From Demequina iriomotensis (GTDB taxonomy: Bacteria > Actinomycetota > Actinomycetes > Actinomycetales > Demequinaceae), in assembly GCF_000971395.1 (NCBI RefSeq), contig NZ_BBME01000009.1:372001-436000 (forward strand): a stretch of 64,000 bases of DNA, in the 5' to 3' direction. Under the pieces are notes generated by a model. It had not been told where the DNA came from and did no database searches. It saw nothing but the letters and a program-made list of their open reading frames with translations. The position numbers and the translations under genes were made by a program. This document shows, piece after piece, positions 27,634 through 36,705 of the stretch (within the stretch, counting starts at the first letter, position 1; every line of letters begins with the position of its first letter).

Positions 27634-28317
27634 TCAGCGCGCGACGCGCACGAACTGCACCACGTTGCCGCCGTCGCGACGCTCGAAGCCCAGGTGCTCG
27701 TAGAGCCGGATCGCGGTCGCGTTGCTCGCACCCGTGTGGAGGAACGGGCGGCGACCCTGCTCGCGGATGCCGTGCGCCACCACCGCCATGAGCCGCGTCG
27801 CGAGGCCGCGGCCGCGGTGGGTGTCGCGCGTGCAGACGGCGCTGATCTCGGTCCAGGACGGCGTGGTGAGCCGCTCCCCGGCCAGCGCGACCAGGCGGCC
27901 CTCCTCGCGGATCCCGTAGTACGCGCCCATGAGGGGCGTCTCCGGGAAGAACGGGCCGGGCTGCGCCTCGGCGACGATCTCGAGCATCTCGGGCGCATCG
28001 TCGAGCGAGAGCCGCACCACGTCCGCGTCGGCGGGCCGGCCGAAGCCGTCGGGCGCGGTCATCTGGACCACCGCAAAGCGCTCGGTCTCCTCCCAGCCGT
28101 CGGGGACCTCCTGCGGCACGCCGAACAGGACCAGCTCATCGTCCCCGGCGACGCCGGCGAGGTCGCTCCAGTCCTGTGCCGTGGGCGCTGGCGGCACCGC
28201 GGCGAACGATGCGACGGTCGGGCGGAAGCGGGCGGCCTCACCCTGGCGGATGGCGAGGTGACGATGCGCGTCGGACAGCGCGTGGAACACAGGGTGGTCG
28301 AGCTCGGAGAGGGACAT
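27634..28317 (-). CDS. GNAT family N-acetyltransferase
   Basis: A 227-residue protein with a C-terminal FR47-like GNAT domain at about 130-225: MGAYYGIREEGRLVALAGERLTTPSWTEISAVCTRDTHRGRGLATRLMAVVAHGIREQGRRPFLHTGASNATAIRLYEHLGFERR. The acetyl-CoA pyrophosphate loop is RGRGLA (Q/RxxGxG/A), and NATAIRLYEHLGF is the usual C-terminal motif. The N-terminal ~100 residues resemble a second, degenerate GNAT half. The substrate is unknown. The start is supported by a -10 GACAAT 7 nt upstream on the minus strand. Confidence 0.85.
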   Translation of the reverse strand: MSLSELDHPVFHALSDAHRHLAIRQGEAARFRPTVASFAAVPPAPTAQDWSDLAGVAGDDELVLFGVPQEVPDGWEETERFAVVQMTAPDGFGRPADADVVRLSLDDAPEMLEIVAEAQPGPFFPETPLMGAYYGIREEGRLVALAGERLTTPSWTEISAVCTRDTHRGRGLATRLMAVVAHGIREQGRRPFLHTGASNATAIRLYEHLGFERRDGGNVVQFVRVAR

Positions 28318-28418
28318 GGCATCGATTGTCCCGCACCCAGTCGCGCGCCCCGCGAGGTGCTCGCGCTCCTCGCCCGGCCCCCCTCGCGCTCCTTGCCCGG
28401 CCCCCTCGCGCTCCCCGC

Positions 28419-28465
28419 GAGGTGCTCAGTGCCCGTTCCGGGCCGTTTTGAGCACTCAGCACCTC
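28419..28465. repeat. 47-nt palindromic element, copy 1
   Basis: Arms GAGGTGCT and AGCACCTC, exactly 47 nt end to end, followed by CCAGCGCG. Shares the left end GAGGTGCTCAGTGC and right end CAGCACCTC with copy 2 (34608) and, less fully on the right, copy 3 (37447), while the middle differs. Immediately upstream, 28345-28418 contains imperfect direct repeats of CCCTCGCGCTCC and one isolated GAGGTGCT arm. Confidence 0.8.
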
Positions 28466-28500
28466 CCAGCGCGCGGGGGCGGTCAGCGCGCGCGGGGCGA

Positions 28501-29154
28501 TCAGTCCGCCAACCGCCCGTCGTCCATGCGGAGCACGCGGTCGGCCATCACCGCAGCCTCGGCGGCATCGTGTGTCACCACCAGCCCCGTGGTGCCCGAG
28601 GTCTGCAGGATGTCGCGTACCTCGACGGCGAGGCGCGAGCGGAGGTCCGCGTCCAGCGAGGACAGCGGCTCGTCGAGGGCGAGCAGCCGGGGCCTCGGGC
28701 CAAGCGACCGCGCGAGCGCCACACGTTGCCGCTGGCCCCCGCTGAGCTCCGTGACGGCACGGCCGCCGAGCCCGGCAAGCCCCACCAGCTCGAGCAGCTC
28801 CGCGACCCGCTCGGCTCGCGCCGCGCGCGCCATGCCCGCCATTTCCAGCCCGAACGCGATGTTCGCGCCCACGGTGAGGTGGGGGAACAGCTGCCCGTCC
28901 TGGAACACCAGGCCGAAGCCGCGCCTATGGACCGGAACCCGCGCGAGGTCCTCCGCGTCCCAGCGCACCGTCCCGCCGGAGGCGTCGACGATGCCCACCA
29001 CGGCGGACAGCAGCGAGGACTTGCCGCAACCGGAGGGGCCCAGCAGCGCCACCGACTCGCCGCGCGCGATCTCGAGCGAGACGCCGCGGACCGCCTCGAC
29101 GGGTGGCCTGCCGGGATATGTGACGCGCAGGTCCCGGACCGTCAGCCCGCTCAC
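28501..29154 (-). CDS. thiQ: Thiamine ABC transporter ATPase ThiQ
   Basis: A 217-residue ATPase: Walker A LLGPSGCGKSSLLSA, Q-loop LVFQDGQLFPHLTVGANIAFGLEM, signature VTELSGGQRQRVALARSLGPRP, Walker B LLALDEPLSSLDADLR and VVTHDAAEA. It powers the importer formed by ThiP and ThiB. The GTG at 29154 overlaps the thiP stop (GTGA), which decides the start. It is last in an operon behind a TPP riboswitch. Confidence 0.9.
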   Translation of the reverse strand: MSGLTVRDLRVTYPGRPPVEAVRGVSLEIARGESVALLGPSGCGKSSLLSAVVGIVDASGGTVRWDAEDLARVPVHRRGFGLVFQDGQLFPHLTVGANIAFGLEMAGMARAARAERVAELLELVGLAGLGGRAVTELSGGQRQRVALARSLGPRPRLLALDEPLSSLDADLRSRLAVEVRDILQTSGTTGLVVTHDAAEAAVMADRVLRMDDGRLAD

Positions 29155-30791
29155 AGCTCGGCTCCGACGGTGGTGCGCAGGCGCTCCGACGCGAGCATGA
29201 CGGCGGCGGTGAGGGCGGCGAGGAGGACCGCGGCGGCGTAGGCCATGCCCACATTGTCGATGCCCGGGCGGGACAGCAGCTTCGCGATGGCGGTCGGCAG
29301 GGTCGGCCGGTCCGGGCGGGCCACGAAGGCCGTCGCGCCGAACTCGCCCATCGAGATGGCGAACGCGAACGCGATCGAGGCGGCGGTTGCGGACCGCAGA
29401 AGAGGCGCGTCGACGCGCCACAGCACCCGCCAGGGCGAGGCGCCGAGCGTCGCGGCGGCGGCGCGGAGGCGCGGATCGATCGCGCGCGCGGCCGGAACCA
29501 GCGCGCGCACCATGAGCGGCAGCGCGACCACCGCCTGCGCGATGGGCACCAGCCACCAGGATCCGCGCAGGTCCACCCCGAGCACGGAGCTGTTGAGGGT
29601 GAGCAGCAGCCCCAGGCCGACCACCACGGCCGAGACCCCGAGCGGCAGCATCACCAGCGACTCCAGCGCGGAGGCCCGGCGCGAACGGCGCGCCACGAGC
29701 AGCGCGGTCACGATGCCCACCGCCGCGGCCATCGCGGTCGCGACCAGGGCCGTCGCCAGCGACGTCACGGCGGCCTGCCACAGCGGCGCCGTGAGGGTCG
29801 AGCGCGCGGGCGGGTCCCCGACCATGGCCGCGTAGTGGTCGAGACCGTGGCCGTCGGTGGTCCGAAGCGAGCGCTCGAGCAGCGCGAGCCCGGGCAGCGT
29901 GAGCAGCAGCGCGGTCGGGGCGAGGGCGACGGCGATCCCGAGGCGCTCGCGGCCGCGCGGCGCCCGCGCGGGCTCGACGGCGGCGGGCGGGCGCGGCGAC
30001 CTGGCACGTGCGCTCACCCACAGCGCGATCCCGACGAACACCACCTGCACCAGTGCGAGCACCGCCGCCGCGCGCAGGTCCAGGAACTGGTTGACCTGCA
30101 GGTAGATCTCCGTCTCGACGGTGCGGATCCGCGACCCGCCGAGGACCAGCACCAGCGCGAACGAGGTCGAGCAGAAGAGCATCACCACCGCCGCGGCGGA
30201 CGCGATCGCGGGCCGCAAGGCGGGCATCGTCACCCGCACGAACGCCCGGGCGGGCGAGGCGCCCAACGTGCGCGCCGCATCGGCCATGCGCGGGGACAGC
30301 GACTCCCAGGCGCCACCGACGATGCGCACCACCACGGAGATGTTGAAGAACACGAGCGCGAGCACGATGGCCGCCATCGACTGATCGAGCCCGAGGAAGC
30401 CGAGCATCCCCGACCGCCCGAGCAGCGCCTGGAACGCCGCCGCGACCACGATGGTCGGCAGCACGAACGGCACGGTCACGAGCGCGCGCATCGTCCTCGC
30501 GCCGCGCCAGCTGAAACGCGATAGCGCCCACGCCGCCGGCAGCCCGAGCGCGAGCGAGCCGAGCGTGCCGAGCGCCGCGAGCACCACGGTGGTGACGATC
30601 GCGTCGAGCGTCCGCGACCGGGTGATCACCTCGAGCGAGCCGGCGAGGTCGCCGCCGCCGAACCCGTCCGCGCCCAGCAGCCCTCGCACGATGACCGTGC
30701 CCGCGGGCCACAGGAAGAACAGCCCCAGGAAGGCGGCGGGCACGCCTGCGAGCGCCCACCAGAGGCGGGCGCTCGCAGGCCAGGGCTTCAC
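29151..30791 (-). CDS. thiP: Thiamine ABC transporter permease ThiP (fused two-domain)
   Basis: A 546-residue permease with two tandem permease domains, about 12 helices. Each half carries its own EAA loop: MADAARTLGASPARAFVRVTMPALRPAIASA in the first and DPRLRAAAATLGASPWRVLWRVDAPLLRSATAASIAFAFAISMGEFGATAF in the second. This fused form is typical of ThiP and FbpB-type systems. GTG start at 30791, 10 bp after thiB; no clear ribosome binding site is seen, consistent with coupling to thiB translation. Confidence 0.9.
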   Translation of the reverse strand: MKPWPASARLWWALAGVPAAFLGLFFLWPAGTVIVRGLLGADGFGGGDLAGSLEVITRSRTLDAIVTTVVLAALGTLGSLALGLPAAWALSRFSWRGARTMRALVTVPFVLPTIVVAAAFQALLGRSGMLGFLGLDQSMAAIVLALVFFNISVVVRIVGGAWESLSPRMADAARTLGASPARAFVRVTMPALRPAIASAAAVVMLFCSTSFALVLVLGGSRIRTVETEIYLQVNQFLDLRAAAVLALVQVVFVGIALWVSARARSPRPPAAVEPARAPRGRERLGIAVALAPTALLLTLPGLALLERSLRTTDGHGLDHYAAMVGDPPARSTLTAPLWQAAVTSLATALVATAMAAAVGIVTALLVARRSRRASALESLVMLPLGVSAVVVGLGLLLTLNSSVLGVDLRGSWWLVPIAQAVVALPLMVRALVPAARAIDPRLRAAAATLGASPWRVLWRVDAPLLRSATAASIAFAFAISMGEFGATAFVARPDRPTLPTAIAKLLSRPGIDNVGMAYAAAVLLAALTAAVMLASERLRTTVGAEL

Positions 30792-30801
30792 GGGAGGCGG
30801 C

Positions 30802-31881
30802 TCAGTCGAGGACCGCGGCGGTCCACTCGTCGATCCACGCGTCCCGCCTCGCGTCGATCTCGGCAGGGTCGACCGTGTACGGGTCGGCCGCGAGCGGGGC
30901 GAACTCGGCCCAGTCGGCCGGCACCTCGGCGGAGCTCGATACGGGGTACACGTACATGTTCTCCGGGAGCGTCGCCTGGAACTCGTCGGTGAGCAGCCAG
31001 TCGACCACGGCCTGCGCGCCCCCGGGGTTCTCCGCGCCCTCGAGCACGCCCGCGTACTCGACCTGGCGGAAGCAGGTGTCGAGCATCGCGGCGGTGGTGG
31101 GCTCGCCGTCGACGACCTCGTACGGCGGGGAGGAGGCGTAGCTGAGGACGATGGGGTACGAGCCGCCGTAGTTCGGTGCCGAGAAGTCCGTGTAGTACGT
31201 GTCCGACCAGCTCGCGGTGACCCTGATGTCGTTGGCCCGCATGGCCTCCCACCAGTCGAGCCAGCCGTCGCCGAGCGCCGCCTCGGTCGCGAGCATGAAC
31301 GCGAGGCCGGGGGAGGACGTCGCGGGATTGGTCACGGAGACCATGCCCGTGTACGCGGGGTCCGTGAGCTCCTCGAGCGTGGGAGCGCCGTCGGGGAAGG
31401 ACGCGAGGTCGTAGTTGAGGCACACGTCCGAGTAGTCGACGGCCGTGAGGAGGTCCTCCGCGCCCGGGACCGCGTAGTCGGCGGCGTCGGCGGCAGCGGC
31501 CGCCTGCGACGCGTACGCCGCGAGCACGCCGTTGTCGATCGCGCGCGATGCGAAGGTGTTGTCGATGCCGTAGACCACGTCGCCCAGCGGCGCGTCCTTG
31601 GTCAGCACCAGCTGGTTCACCAACGTGCCGGCGTCGCCGGGCTGCACCAGCTCGACGTCGATGCCGGACGCCGCCTCGAAGGCGGCCAGCGCATCGTCCG
31701 GCACGGCGAAGCTGTCGTGCGTGACCAGGCGGACCGTGCCGCCGGCGGTGTCGGACGATGCGGGGGTGGCCCGTGCATCGTCCGTCGCGGAGGCGGCGGG
31801 TTCGGCGGCCGTCGAGCAGGCCGCGAGGGTCAAGGTGGAGATGGCTGCGGCCGTGACGGCCGCGGTGCGCGTGACGCGCAT
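30802..31881 (-). CDS. thiB: Thiamine-binding lipoprotein ThiB
   Basis: A 359-residue substrate-binding protein. Signal peptide with lipobox LTLAAC (Cys22), then a Ser/Ala/Asp linker. The mature start GGTVRLVTHDSFAVPDDALAAFEAASGIDVELVQPGDAGTLVNQLVLTKDAPLGDVVYGIDNTFASRAIDNGVL is typical of ThiB, including the DVVYGIDNTF motif. TASWSDTYYTDFS and GSYPIVLSYASSPPYE are also conserved ThiB segments. The TPP riboswitch directly upstream confirms thiamine as substrate. It contains two exact copies of the GGACGATGCG 10-mer, in opposite orientation and 63 bp apart. Confidence 0.93.
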   Translation of the reverse strand: MRVTRTAAVTAAAISTLTLAACSTAAEPAASATDDARATPASSDTAGGTVRLVTHDSFAVPDDALAAFEAASGIDVELVQPGDAGTLVNQLVLTKDAPLGDVVYGIDNTFASRAIDNGVLAAYASQAAAAADAADYAVPGAEDLLTAVDYSDVCLNYDLASFPDGAPTLEELTDPAYTGMVSVTNPATSSPGLAFMLATEAALGDGWLDWWEAMRANDIRVTASWSDTYYTDFSAPNYGGSYPIVLSYASSPPYEVVDGEPTTAAMLDTCFRQVEYAGVLEGAENPGGAQAVVDWLLTDEFQATLPENMYVYPVSSSAEVPADWAEFAPLAADPYTVDPAEIDARRDAWIDEWTAAVLD

Positions 31882-31916
31882 GGTTTCCTCCCGGAATAGG
31901 AGGGGACGAGACTCGA

Positions 31917-32027
31917 CTCCCTACGCCGGTGCGAGCCGGATCAGGTTCGAGGGTCTGCGGCGTTCCGCACTCTCAGCGCCCTGGTACCGACGCGGTCGCC
32001 CGCGACGGAGGCGCTCCCCTGTCGTGT
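31917..32027 (-). ncRNA. TPP riboswitch (THI element)
   Basis: On the minus strand the conserved CTGAGA lies at 31976-31971, AACCTGATC at 31947-31939 and the closing TAGGGAG at 31923-31917, in the order and spacing of the THI box. The 5' P1 side is CAGGGGAGCGCC near 32022-32011. It lies 36 nt upstream of thiB, so TPP would lower expression of thiBPQ by terminating transcription or hiding the ribosome site. Confidence 0.93.
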
Positions 32028-32033
32028 CCGGCC

Positions 32034-32039
32034 AGGATA
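32034..32039 (-). promoter_or_regulatory. -10 element TATCCT of the thiBPQ operon
   Basis: TATCCT on the minus strand ends about 7 nt before the start of the riboswitch fold, the expected position for its transcription start. Confidence 0.5.
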
Positions 32040-32065
32040 GCGCGGGTGCGGAGGTGCGAGGAGCG

Positions 32066-33943
32066 TCAGGACCTCGCCGTGGTGCGGCCGATGATCGCGG
32101 TCCGAGGTGCGTACCCGGTCCGATGGCCGGTGACCGCGACCGTGAGCCTGTGGCCCGCATCGGCCTTCCTCGCGGTGTAGGTGCGCGACGTGGCGCCGGC
32201 GATCGGCTTGCCGTCGCGGCGCCACCGGTACGTGTACCGGGACGCGGCGACGTCGAAGACGGGCTTCCTCACGGAAACCGTCGATCCGACGCGAACGGAC
32301 GCAGGCAGCGGGGTGTAGGAGTAGTCGCCCATCCAGCCCAGCACCGTGGTCGCGGTGGGGGTGAGCGTCCGCGTCGTGTACCCGGGCTTGGACGCCGTGA
32401 CCTTCACCGTCACCTTGTGGCCCATGTCCTTGTGGCGGAGCGTGAACGTCTTCTTCGTCGCTCCCGTGATCGCCTTGCCGTCGCGCAGCCACTGGTAGCG
32501 GAACGCGGTGCCCGAGGGGAAGCCCGACGTCGCGGCGGTGCGGGTGAAGCCCTCGATCGACGAGCCCGTGACCTTGGCCTTCGCCGACGAGGAGAAGGTG
32601 GCCGTCACTCCGCGGGTGCTGGACGTGGTCGACGTCGAGGCGAAGCCGTACCGATGCGCGGTGACGCGCACCGACACCCGGTGCCCGACGTCGGCCGAGC
32701 GGAGCGTGTAGGTGCCCGACGTCGCGTCGCCGATCGCGGAACCGTCGCGCAGCCACTGATACGAGAGGCTCTCGACGCTCGGCGCCCATCCGTCTGCGAT
32801 CGCGGTGAGGGTCGATCCCGCGCGTGCGGTCCCGGAGGCGATCGGCTTGGGCGTCGACTCGAAGGCGCACGCGACGGTGCCCGCGTGGGTGCCCGTGGTC
32901 TCGATCACCTTGCCGGCGAACGTGCCGTCGCTGTTGGTGAAGGAGAACGAGTACTCGCTCTCGGGTCGGATCCACGTGTACCCCGACGCGGTCTGCGCGC
33001 CGTCCCAGATGTAGACGGTGCGCGACGGCTGGAGCAGGCCGCCGTCGCGGTCGACCGGCGTGGTCACCTGGTGCGGCATGCACAGCTCGGCGCCGGTGCG
33101 GATGGTCTGGTAGCGCGCGTCGACCTGGGCCACGTGCGACACCGGGGTCAGGTCCGCGATCCCGTTGTACGTGACGTCGAGCGTCGACAGCGCGGGCAGC
33201 GTCGCGAGCGGGGCCAGGTCGGTGAGCGCGTTGTGGGACACGTGCAGGGCGGCGAGCTGGTCGAGCCCGCGCAGCGCCGAGAGGTCGGAGACACCGGCGT
33301 AGGAGAGCCACATGGTCTCGAGGCTGCTCAACGTGCCGAGGGGCTCGAGCGAGGCCAGCCTGGTGGATCCCACGGAGAGCCACCGGATCGGGGCATGCGA
33401 CAACGGCGCGAGGTCCGTGACGGCGGTGGCGCCGATATCGACCACCTCGAGGTTCTCGGTCGCGAGCCAGTCGAGGTCGGTGACGTCGCTGTTGCTCAGG
33501 TCGACCGTGCGCAGGCCGGTGAGCGAGTCGAGCGCATCCCACCGGTCGCCGAGGTCGGCGCCGGGCAGCCGCAGATCCTCGAGGCCCGTGAGCGTCGCGA
33601 GCGGCTCGACGGCCGCGTCCATGACGAGCTCAAGGCGCAGCGAGGTCAGGCTCGTGGCGAGCTCGAGGCCCGTCAAGGAGTGGATGCTCGCGTAGTTGTC
33701 GCACTCGAGCGCGGTGAGCGAGGCCATCGCCTCCGCGGTGATCACGTCCGACTCGGTGAGGTCGAGCGCCGTGCGCACGCACGAGGCGAGCACGCGATCG
33801 GTGACCACGTCGCCCTCCGCCGCGCCTGCGGGCGCGAGGCCCACGCCGACGGTGGCCACGCCGACACCCATGGCGGCGGACAGAAGTGCGACGACGCGCG
33901 GCAACGCCACGAGAACCCCCAGGCTGAGATGATGCTGGAGCAC
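32066..33943 (-). CDS. Secreted leucine-rich-repeat protein with C-terminal Ig-like repeats
   Basis: 625 residues, N-terminal signal segment (VVALLSAAMGVGVATVGVGLAPAGAAEG). Residues about 75-290 are internalin-like leucine-rich repeats of ~22 aa (LTGLEDLRLPGADLGD, LTGLRTVDLSNSDVTDL, LDQLAALHVSHNALTDLAPLATLPALSTLDVTYNGIADLTPVS). The C-terminal half has at least three repeats of the type YQWLRDGKAITGATKKTFTLRHKDMGHKVTVKVTASKPGY, a bacterial Ig-like domain common in actinobacterial surface proteins. No LPXTG sorting signal or C-terminal anchor is visible. Probably a secreted or wall-associated binding protein; the partner is unknown. Confidence 0.82.
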   Translation of the reverse strand: MLQHHLSLGVLVALPRVVALLSAAMGVGVATVGVGLAPAGAAEGDVVTDRVLASCVRTALDLTESDVITAEAMASLTALECDNYASIHSLTGLELATSLTSLRLELVMDAAVEPLATLTGLEDLRLPGADLGDRWDALDSLTGLRTVDLSNSDVTDLDWLATENLEVVDIGATAVTDLAPLSHAPIRWLSVGSTRLASLEPLGTLSSLETMWLSYAGVSDLSALRGLDQLAALHVSHNALTDLAPLATLPALSTLDVTYNGIADLTPVSHVAQVDARYQTIRTGAELCMPHQVTTPVDRDGGLLQPSRTVYIWDGAQTASGYTWIRPESEYSFSFTNSDGTFAGKVIETTGTHAGTVACAFESTPKPIASGTARAGSTLTAIADGWAPSVESLSYQWLRDGSAIGDATSGTYTLRSADVGHRVSVRVTAHRYGFASTSTTSSTRGVTATFSSSAKAKVTGSSIEGFTRTAATSGFPSGTAFRYQWLRDGKAITGATKKTFTLRHKDMGHKVTVKVTASKPGYTTRTLTPTATTVLGWMGDYSYTPLPASVRVGSTVSVRKPVFDVAASRYTYRWRRDGKPIAGATSRTYTARKADAGHRLTVAVTGHRTGYAPRTAIIGRTTARS

Positions 33944-33989
33944 ATCATCCCGACCGCGTCACCCGAGGTCAACCAGGGTGACGGAGGTC

Positions 33990-34562
33990 TCACACGTCGA
34001 TGCGGTGGAAGCTCTTCCAGCTGAGCGATGCGGTCGGCCCGCGCTGCCCACGGTAGCGCGAGCCGTACTTCTCGGAGCCGTACGGGTGCTCCGCGGGGGA
34101 GGACAGCCGGAAGAAGCACAGCTGGCCGATCTTCATGCCCGGCCACAGGTTGATGGGCAGCGTCGCGGTGTTCGACAGCTCGAGCGTCACGTTGCCCTCG
34201 AAGCCCGGGTCGATGAAGCCCGCGGTCGAGTGCGTGAGAAGGCCCAGGCGGCCCAGGCTGGACTTGCCCTCGAGGCGCGCCGCGATGTCGTCGGGCAGCG
34301 TCACCGACTCGTACGTCGAGCCGAGCACGAACTCGCCGGGGTGCAGCACGAACGGCCCGTCGTTGATGTCGACGAGCCGGGTGAGCTCGGGCTGCTCGGC
34401 CGCCGGGTCGATGGCGGCGTACTTGTGGTTGTCGAACACGCGGAAGTAGCGGTCGAGGCGCACGTCGATGGAGGAGGGCTGGATCATCTCGGGGTCCCAG
34501 GGCTCGAGGGCGACCCTGCCCGACGTGATCTCAGCGCGGATGTCGCGGTCCGAGAGCAGCAT
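33990..34562 (-). CDS. dcd: dCTP deaminase
   Basis: A 190-residue trimeric enzyme that deaminates dCTP to dUTP, possibly with dUTPase activity, as in the bifunctional enzymes of some actinobacteria. Marks: [86 protein letters not shown] (the SSLGRLGL nucleotide loop with catalytic Glu in [16 protein letters not shown]) and [17 protein letters not shown] near the C-terminus. A -10 TAGGTT 7 nt before ATG suggests leaderless expression. Confidence 0.95.
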   Translation of the reverse strand: MLLSDRDIRAEITSGRVALEPWDPEMIQPSSIDVRLDRYFRVFDNHKYAAIDPAAEQPELTRLVDINDGPFVLHPGEFVLGSTYESVTLPDDIAARLEGKSSLGRLGLLTHSTAGFIDPGFEGNVTLELSNTATLPINLWPGMKIGQLCFFRLSSPAEHPYGSEKYGSRYRGQRGPTASLSWKSFHRIDV

Positions 34563-34607
34563 GGTGCCCAACCTAGTCCCGCCGCGCCCACCCGCGCATC
34601 GTTCTGT

Positions 34608-34654
34608 GAGGTGCTCAGTGCGCGGAACGCCCGGATTCGGGCAGTCAGCACCTC
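34608..34654. repeat. 47-nt palindromic element, copy 2
   Basis: GAGGTGCT ... AGCACCTC arms, 47 nt, followed by CCAGGGCG; same ends as copy 1 and a different centre. It lies between dcd and the small membrane protein gene. Confidence 0.8.
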
Positions 34655-34675
34655 CCAGGGCGCGGTGCGCGGGCC

Positions 34676-34963
34676 TCACTCCCCGAACTGGCCGCGCCGG
34701 CGCCGCTCCTGCTCGTTGAGCCACACGCGGTAGGACGGGTCGTCGTCCGGCGCGAGCGGCGCCGGCGGCATCCGCCGCTGTCCGGGACCGTCGAGCAGTT
34801 TGAGGACGATCCACGCTCCCGCTCCCACCCAGGGCACCAGCAGCACGATGAGGATCCACACGGCCTTGGGCAGGTGCCGCGGGTGGTCGGACGGCTGCTG
34901 GACCACGTCGGCCAGGGCGTACACGGTCAGCGCGATGTACAGCAGGAGCGGGATCAGGCGCAT
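34676..34963 (-). CDS. Small PLDc_N-type membrane protein
   Basis: A 95-residue protein with two helices, [19 protein letters not shown] and [24 protein letters not shown], the second carrying the W-x3[12 protein letters not shown] pattern of the 'phospholipase D nuclease N-terminal' small-membrane family. The tail is polar and charged, probably cytoplasmic ([20 protein letters not shown]). No enzyme domain follows. Function unknown. A -10 TAATGT lies exactly 6 nt before the ATG, which supports the start. Confidence 0.75.
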   Translation of the reverse strand: MRLIPLLLYIALTVYALADVVQQPSDHPRHLPKAVWILIVLLVPWVGAGAWIVLKLLDGPGQRRMPPAPLAPDDDPSYRVWLNEQERRRRGQFGE

Positions 34964-35026
34964 ATGGGGACATTAGCGGGGACGATGCGGCGGGCGCCAG
35001 GGTCCGCCGTGGAGGCGCCGGACAAG

Positions 35027-35064
35027 GCGACGGCCCCCGCGGGAGATCCCGCGGGGGCCGTCGC
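35027..35064 (-). terminator. Strong hairpin terminator of the NfeD-flotillin operon
   Basis: A perfect 17-bp stem with arms GCGACGGCCCCCGCGGG and CCCGCGGGGGCCGTCGC and a 4-nt loop, 13 bp after the flotillin stop codon on the minus strand. Confidence 0.8.
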
Positions 35065-35077
35065 TGGAGGCAGCTGC

Positions 35078-36676
35078 TCAGACGTGAGCAACGCCCGGGA
35101 GGTCCGGGTCCGCGGAGCCGAGGCGCGCATCGTGCCCCGCCTCGACGGCCGCCCGGCCGGCGGCCGCGCCGCCGACGGCGCCCTTGATGAGGTCGCTGAT
35201 GCCGAAGCCGGTCACGGAGTTCATGACCTCCTCGGTCTCGGTGAAGAGGTTCGCGGCCTGGCGGGTGACCGCCGAGGCGCCCTCGGTCGAGACCACCGTG
35301 AGCGTGTCGATCGCGGCCATCGCCTTGCCCATCTCGCCCACGATCGCGGGCATGCCGTCGAGCGCGATCTCGAGCACACCCACTTGCGGCATGTTCTCGT
35401 AGGCCGTCTTCTTGGCCTCGATTCCCTCGGCCTCGGCCTTGCCCTTCGCGGCGATCGCCGTGGCCTCGGCCTCACCGCGCGCCTTGACGGAGGAGGCCTC
35501 CGCCAGACCCTGGGCCTCGACCACGCGGGCGGCGGCCACACCGACCGCCTCGTCGGCCGCGGCCGACGCTCTGCCTCGCGCCTCGAACACCGCGGCGTCC
35601 GCGAGACCGCGCGCCTGGTTCGCGGCGGCCTCGGACTCGCCGGCCTGGCGGGTCGCCTCGGCGGCACCCTTGGCCTTGGAGATCGCGGCCTCGCGCGCGG
35701 CTTCCGCCTCGACCTTCATCGCGTACGCGCCGGCGTCCGCGGGCTTGCGGACCTCCGACTCGAGGCGCATCTCGGTGACCTCGGCGCGCTTGGCCTCGGC
35801 CAGGCGCTCCTGCTCGAAGATCTCGACGTTGCGCTGGGCCTCGGCGATGGGGCCGGCCGCCTTGGCGTTGGCCTCGGCGGTGTCGGTGTCCTGCTGGATC
35901 TCGGCCATGCGGAGGGCCAGCGTGCGGTTCGCCTCGGCGATCTGCTGCTCGGCGGCGGCGCGCTTCTGCTCGGACTCGCGGCGGGCCTCGGCCTCGGCGA
36001 TCTCGGCGTCGCGGCGTGCGATCGCCGCCTGACGGCGTCCCAGGTCCTGGATGTAGCCCGACGGGGTGGTGACGGACTGGATGTTGAGCCCCTCGAGCAC
36101 CAGGCCCCACTCGGAGCAGGCCTCGCCGGTGACCTTCATGACGCGGTCCTTGAGCGTCTCACGGTCCGAGTTGATGTCCTCGACCGACATGGTGCCCACG
36201 ATGGCGCGCATGTCGCCCTCGATGTTCTGCTGGACGAACGCCTCGATGTTGAGCGGGTTGACGTTGAAGCGCTCGATCGCGGCGCGGACCGAGGCCTCGT
36301 CGCCGCCGATCTTGACGTTCGCGACGCCCTCGAGGTTGACCAGGATGTTCTGGTTCGAGGGCGAGTCCTGCACGCGCCAGGCGATCTGGCGCGTCTCGAG
36401 CGAGACCTTGTTGTAGCGCTGCGTGAACGGCACCACGAAGACGCCGCCACCGCCCAGGACCACCTTCGACGGCACCGGGCGCGTCTCGAACGTGGTTGTG
36501 CCGTCCGCCTGGCGGACCGCGACCTGTGTCTTCGACTTCGAGCCCGAGACCACGAACGCCTCGTCCGGGTCCGAGACCTTGTAGCGCGACGCGATGGCCC
36601 ACACCACCACGACCGCCGCGACCACGCTGGCAGCGATGGCGATCAGGGTGATCGCGCTGCCGTCGAGGTTGAACAT
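35078..36676 (-). CDS. Flotillin-like SPFH/band-7 membrane protein
   Basis: 532 residues. One N-terminal helix ([21 protein letters not shown]), then an SPFH domain at about 35-190 ([90 protein letters not shown]). A long Ala/Glu-rich coiled coil follows at about 195-450 ([26 protein letters not shown]). Flotillins scaffold functional membrane microdomains and oligomerise through such EA repeats. The NfeD-like gene is 29 bp upstream, the standard partner in YuaF-YuaG type operons. Confidence 0.9.
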   Translation of the reverse strand: MFNLDGSAITLIAIAASVVAAVVVVWAIASRYKVSDPDEAFVVSGSKSKTQVAVRQADGTTTFETRPVPSKVVLGGGGVFVVPFTQRYNKVSLETRQIAWRVQDSPSNQNILVNLEGVANVKIGGDEASVRAAIERFNVNPLNIEAFVQQNIEGDMRAIVGTMSVEDINSDRETLKDRVMKVTGEACSEWGLVLEGLNIQSVTTPSGYIQDLGRRQAAIARRDAEIAEAEARRESEQKRAAAEQQIAEANRTLALRMAEIQQDTDTAEANAKAAGPIAEAQRNVEIFEQERLAEAKRAEVTEMRLESEVRKPADAGAYAMKVEAEAAREAAISKAKGAAEATRQAGESEAAANQARGLADAAVFEARGRASAAADEAVGVAAARVVEAQGLAEASSVKARGEAEATAIAAKGKAEAEGIEAKKTAYENMPQVGVLEIALDGMPAIVGEMGKAMAAIDTLTVVSTEGASAVTRQAANLFTETEEVMNSVTGFGISDLIKGAVGGAAAGRAAVEAGHDARLGSADPDLPGVAHV

Positions 36677-36705
36677 GTACTGCCCCCTTGCTGTGTGCGA
36701 GGTCC

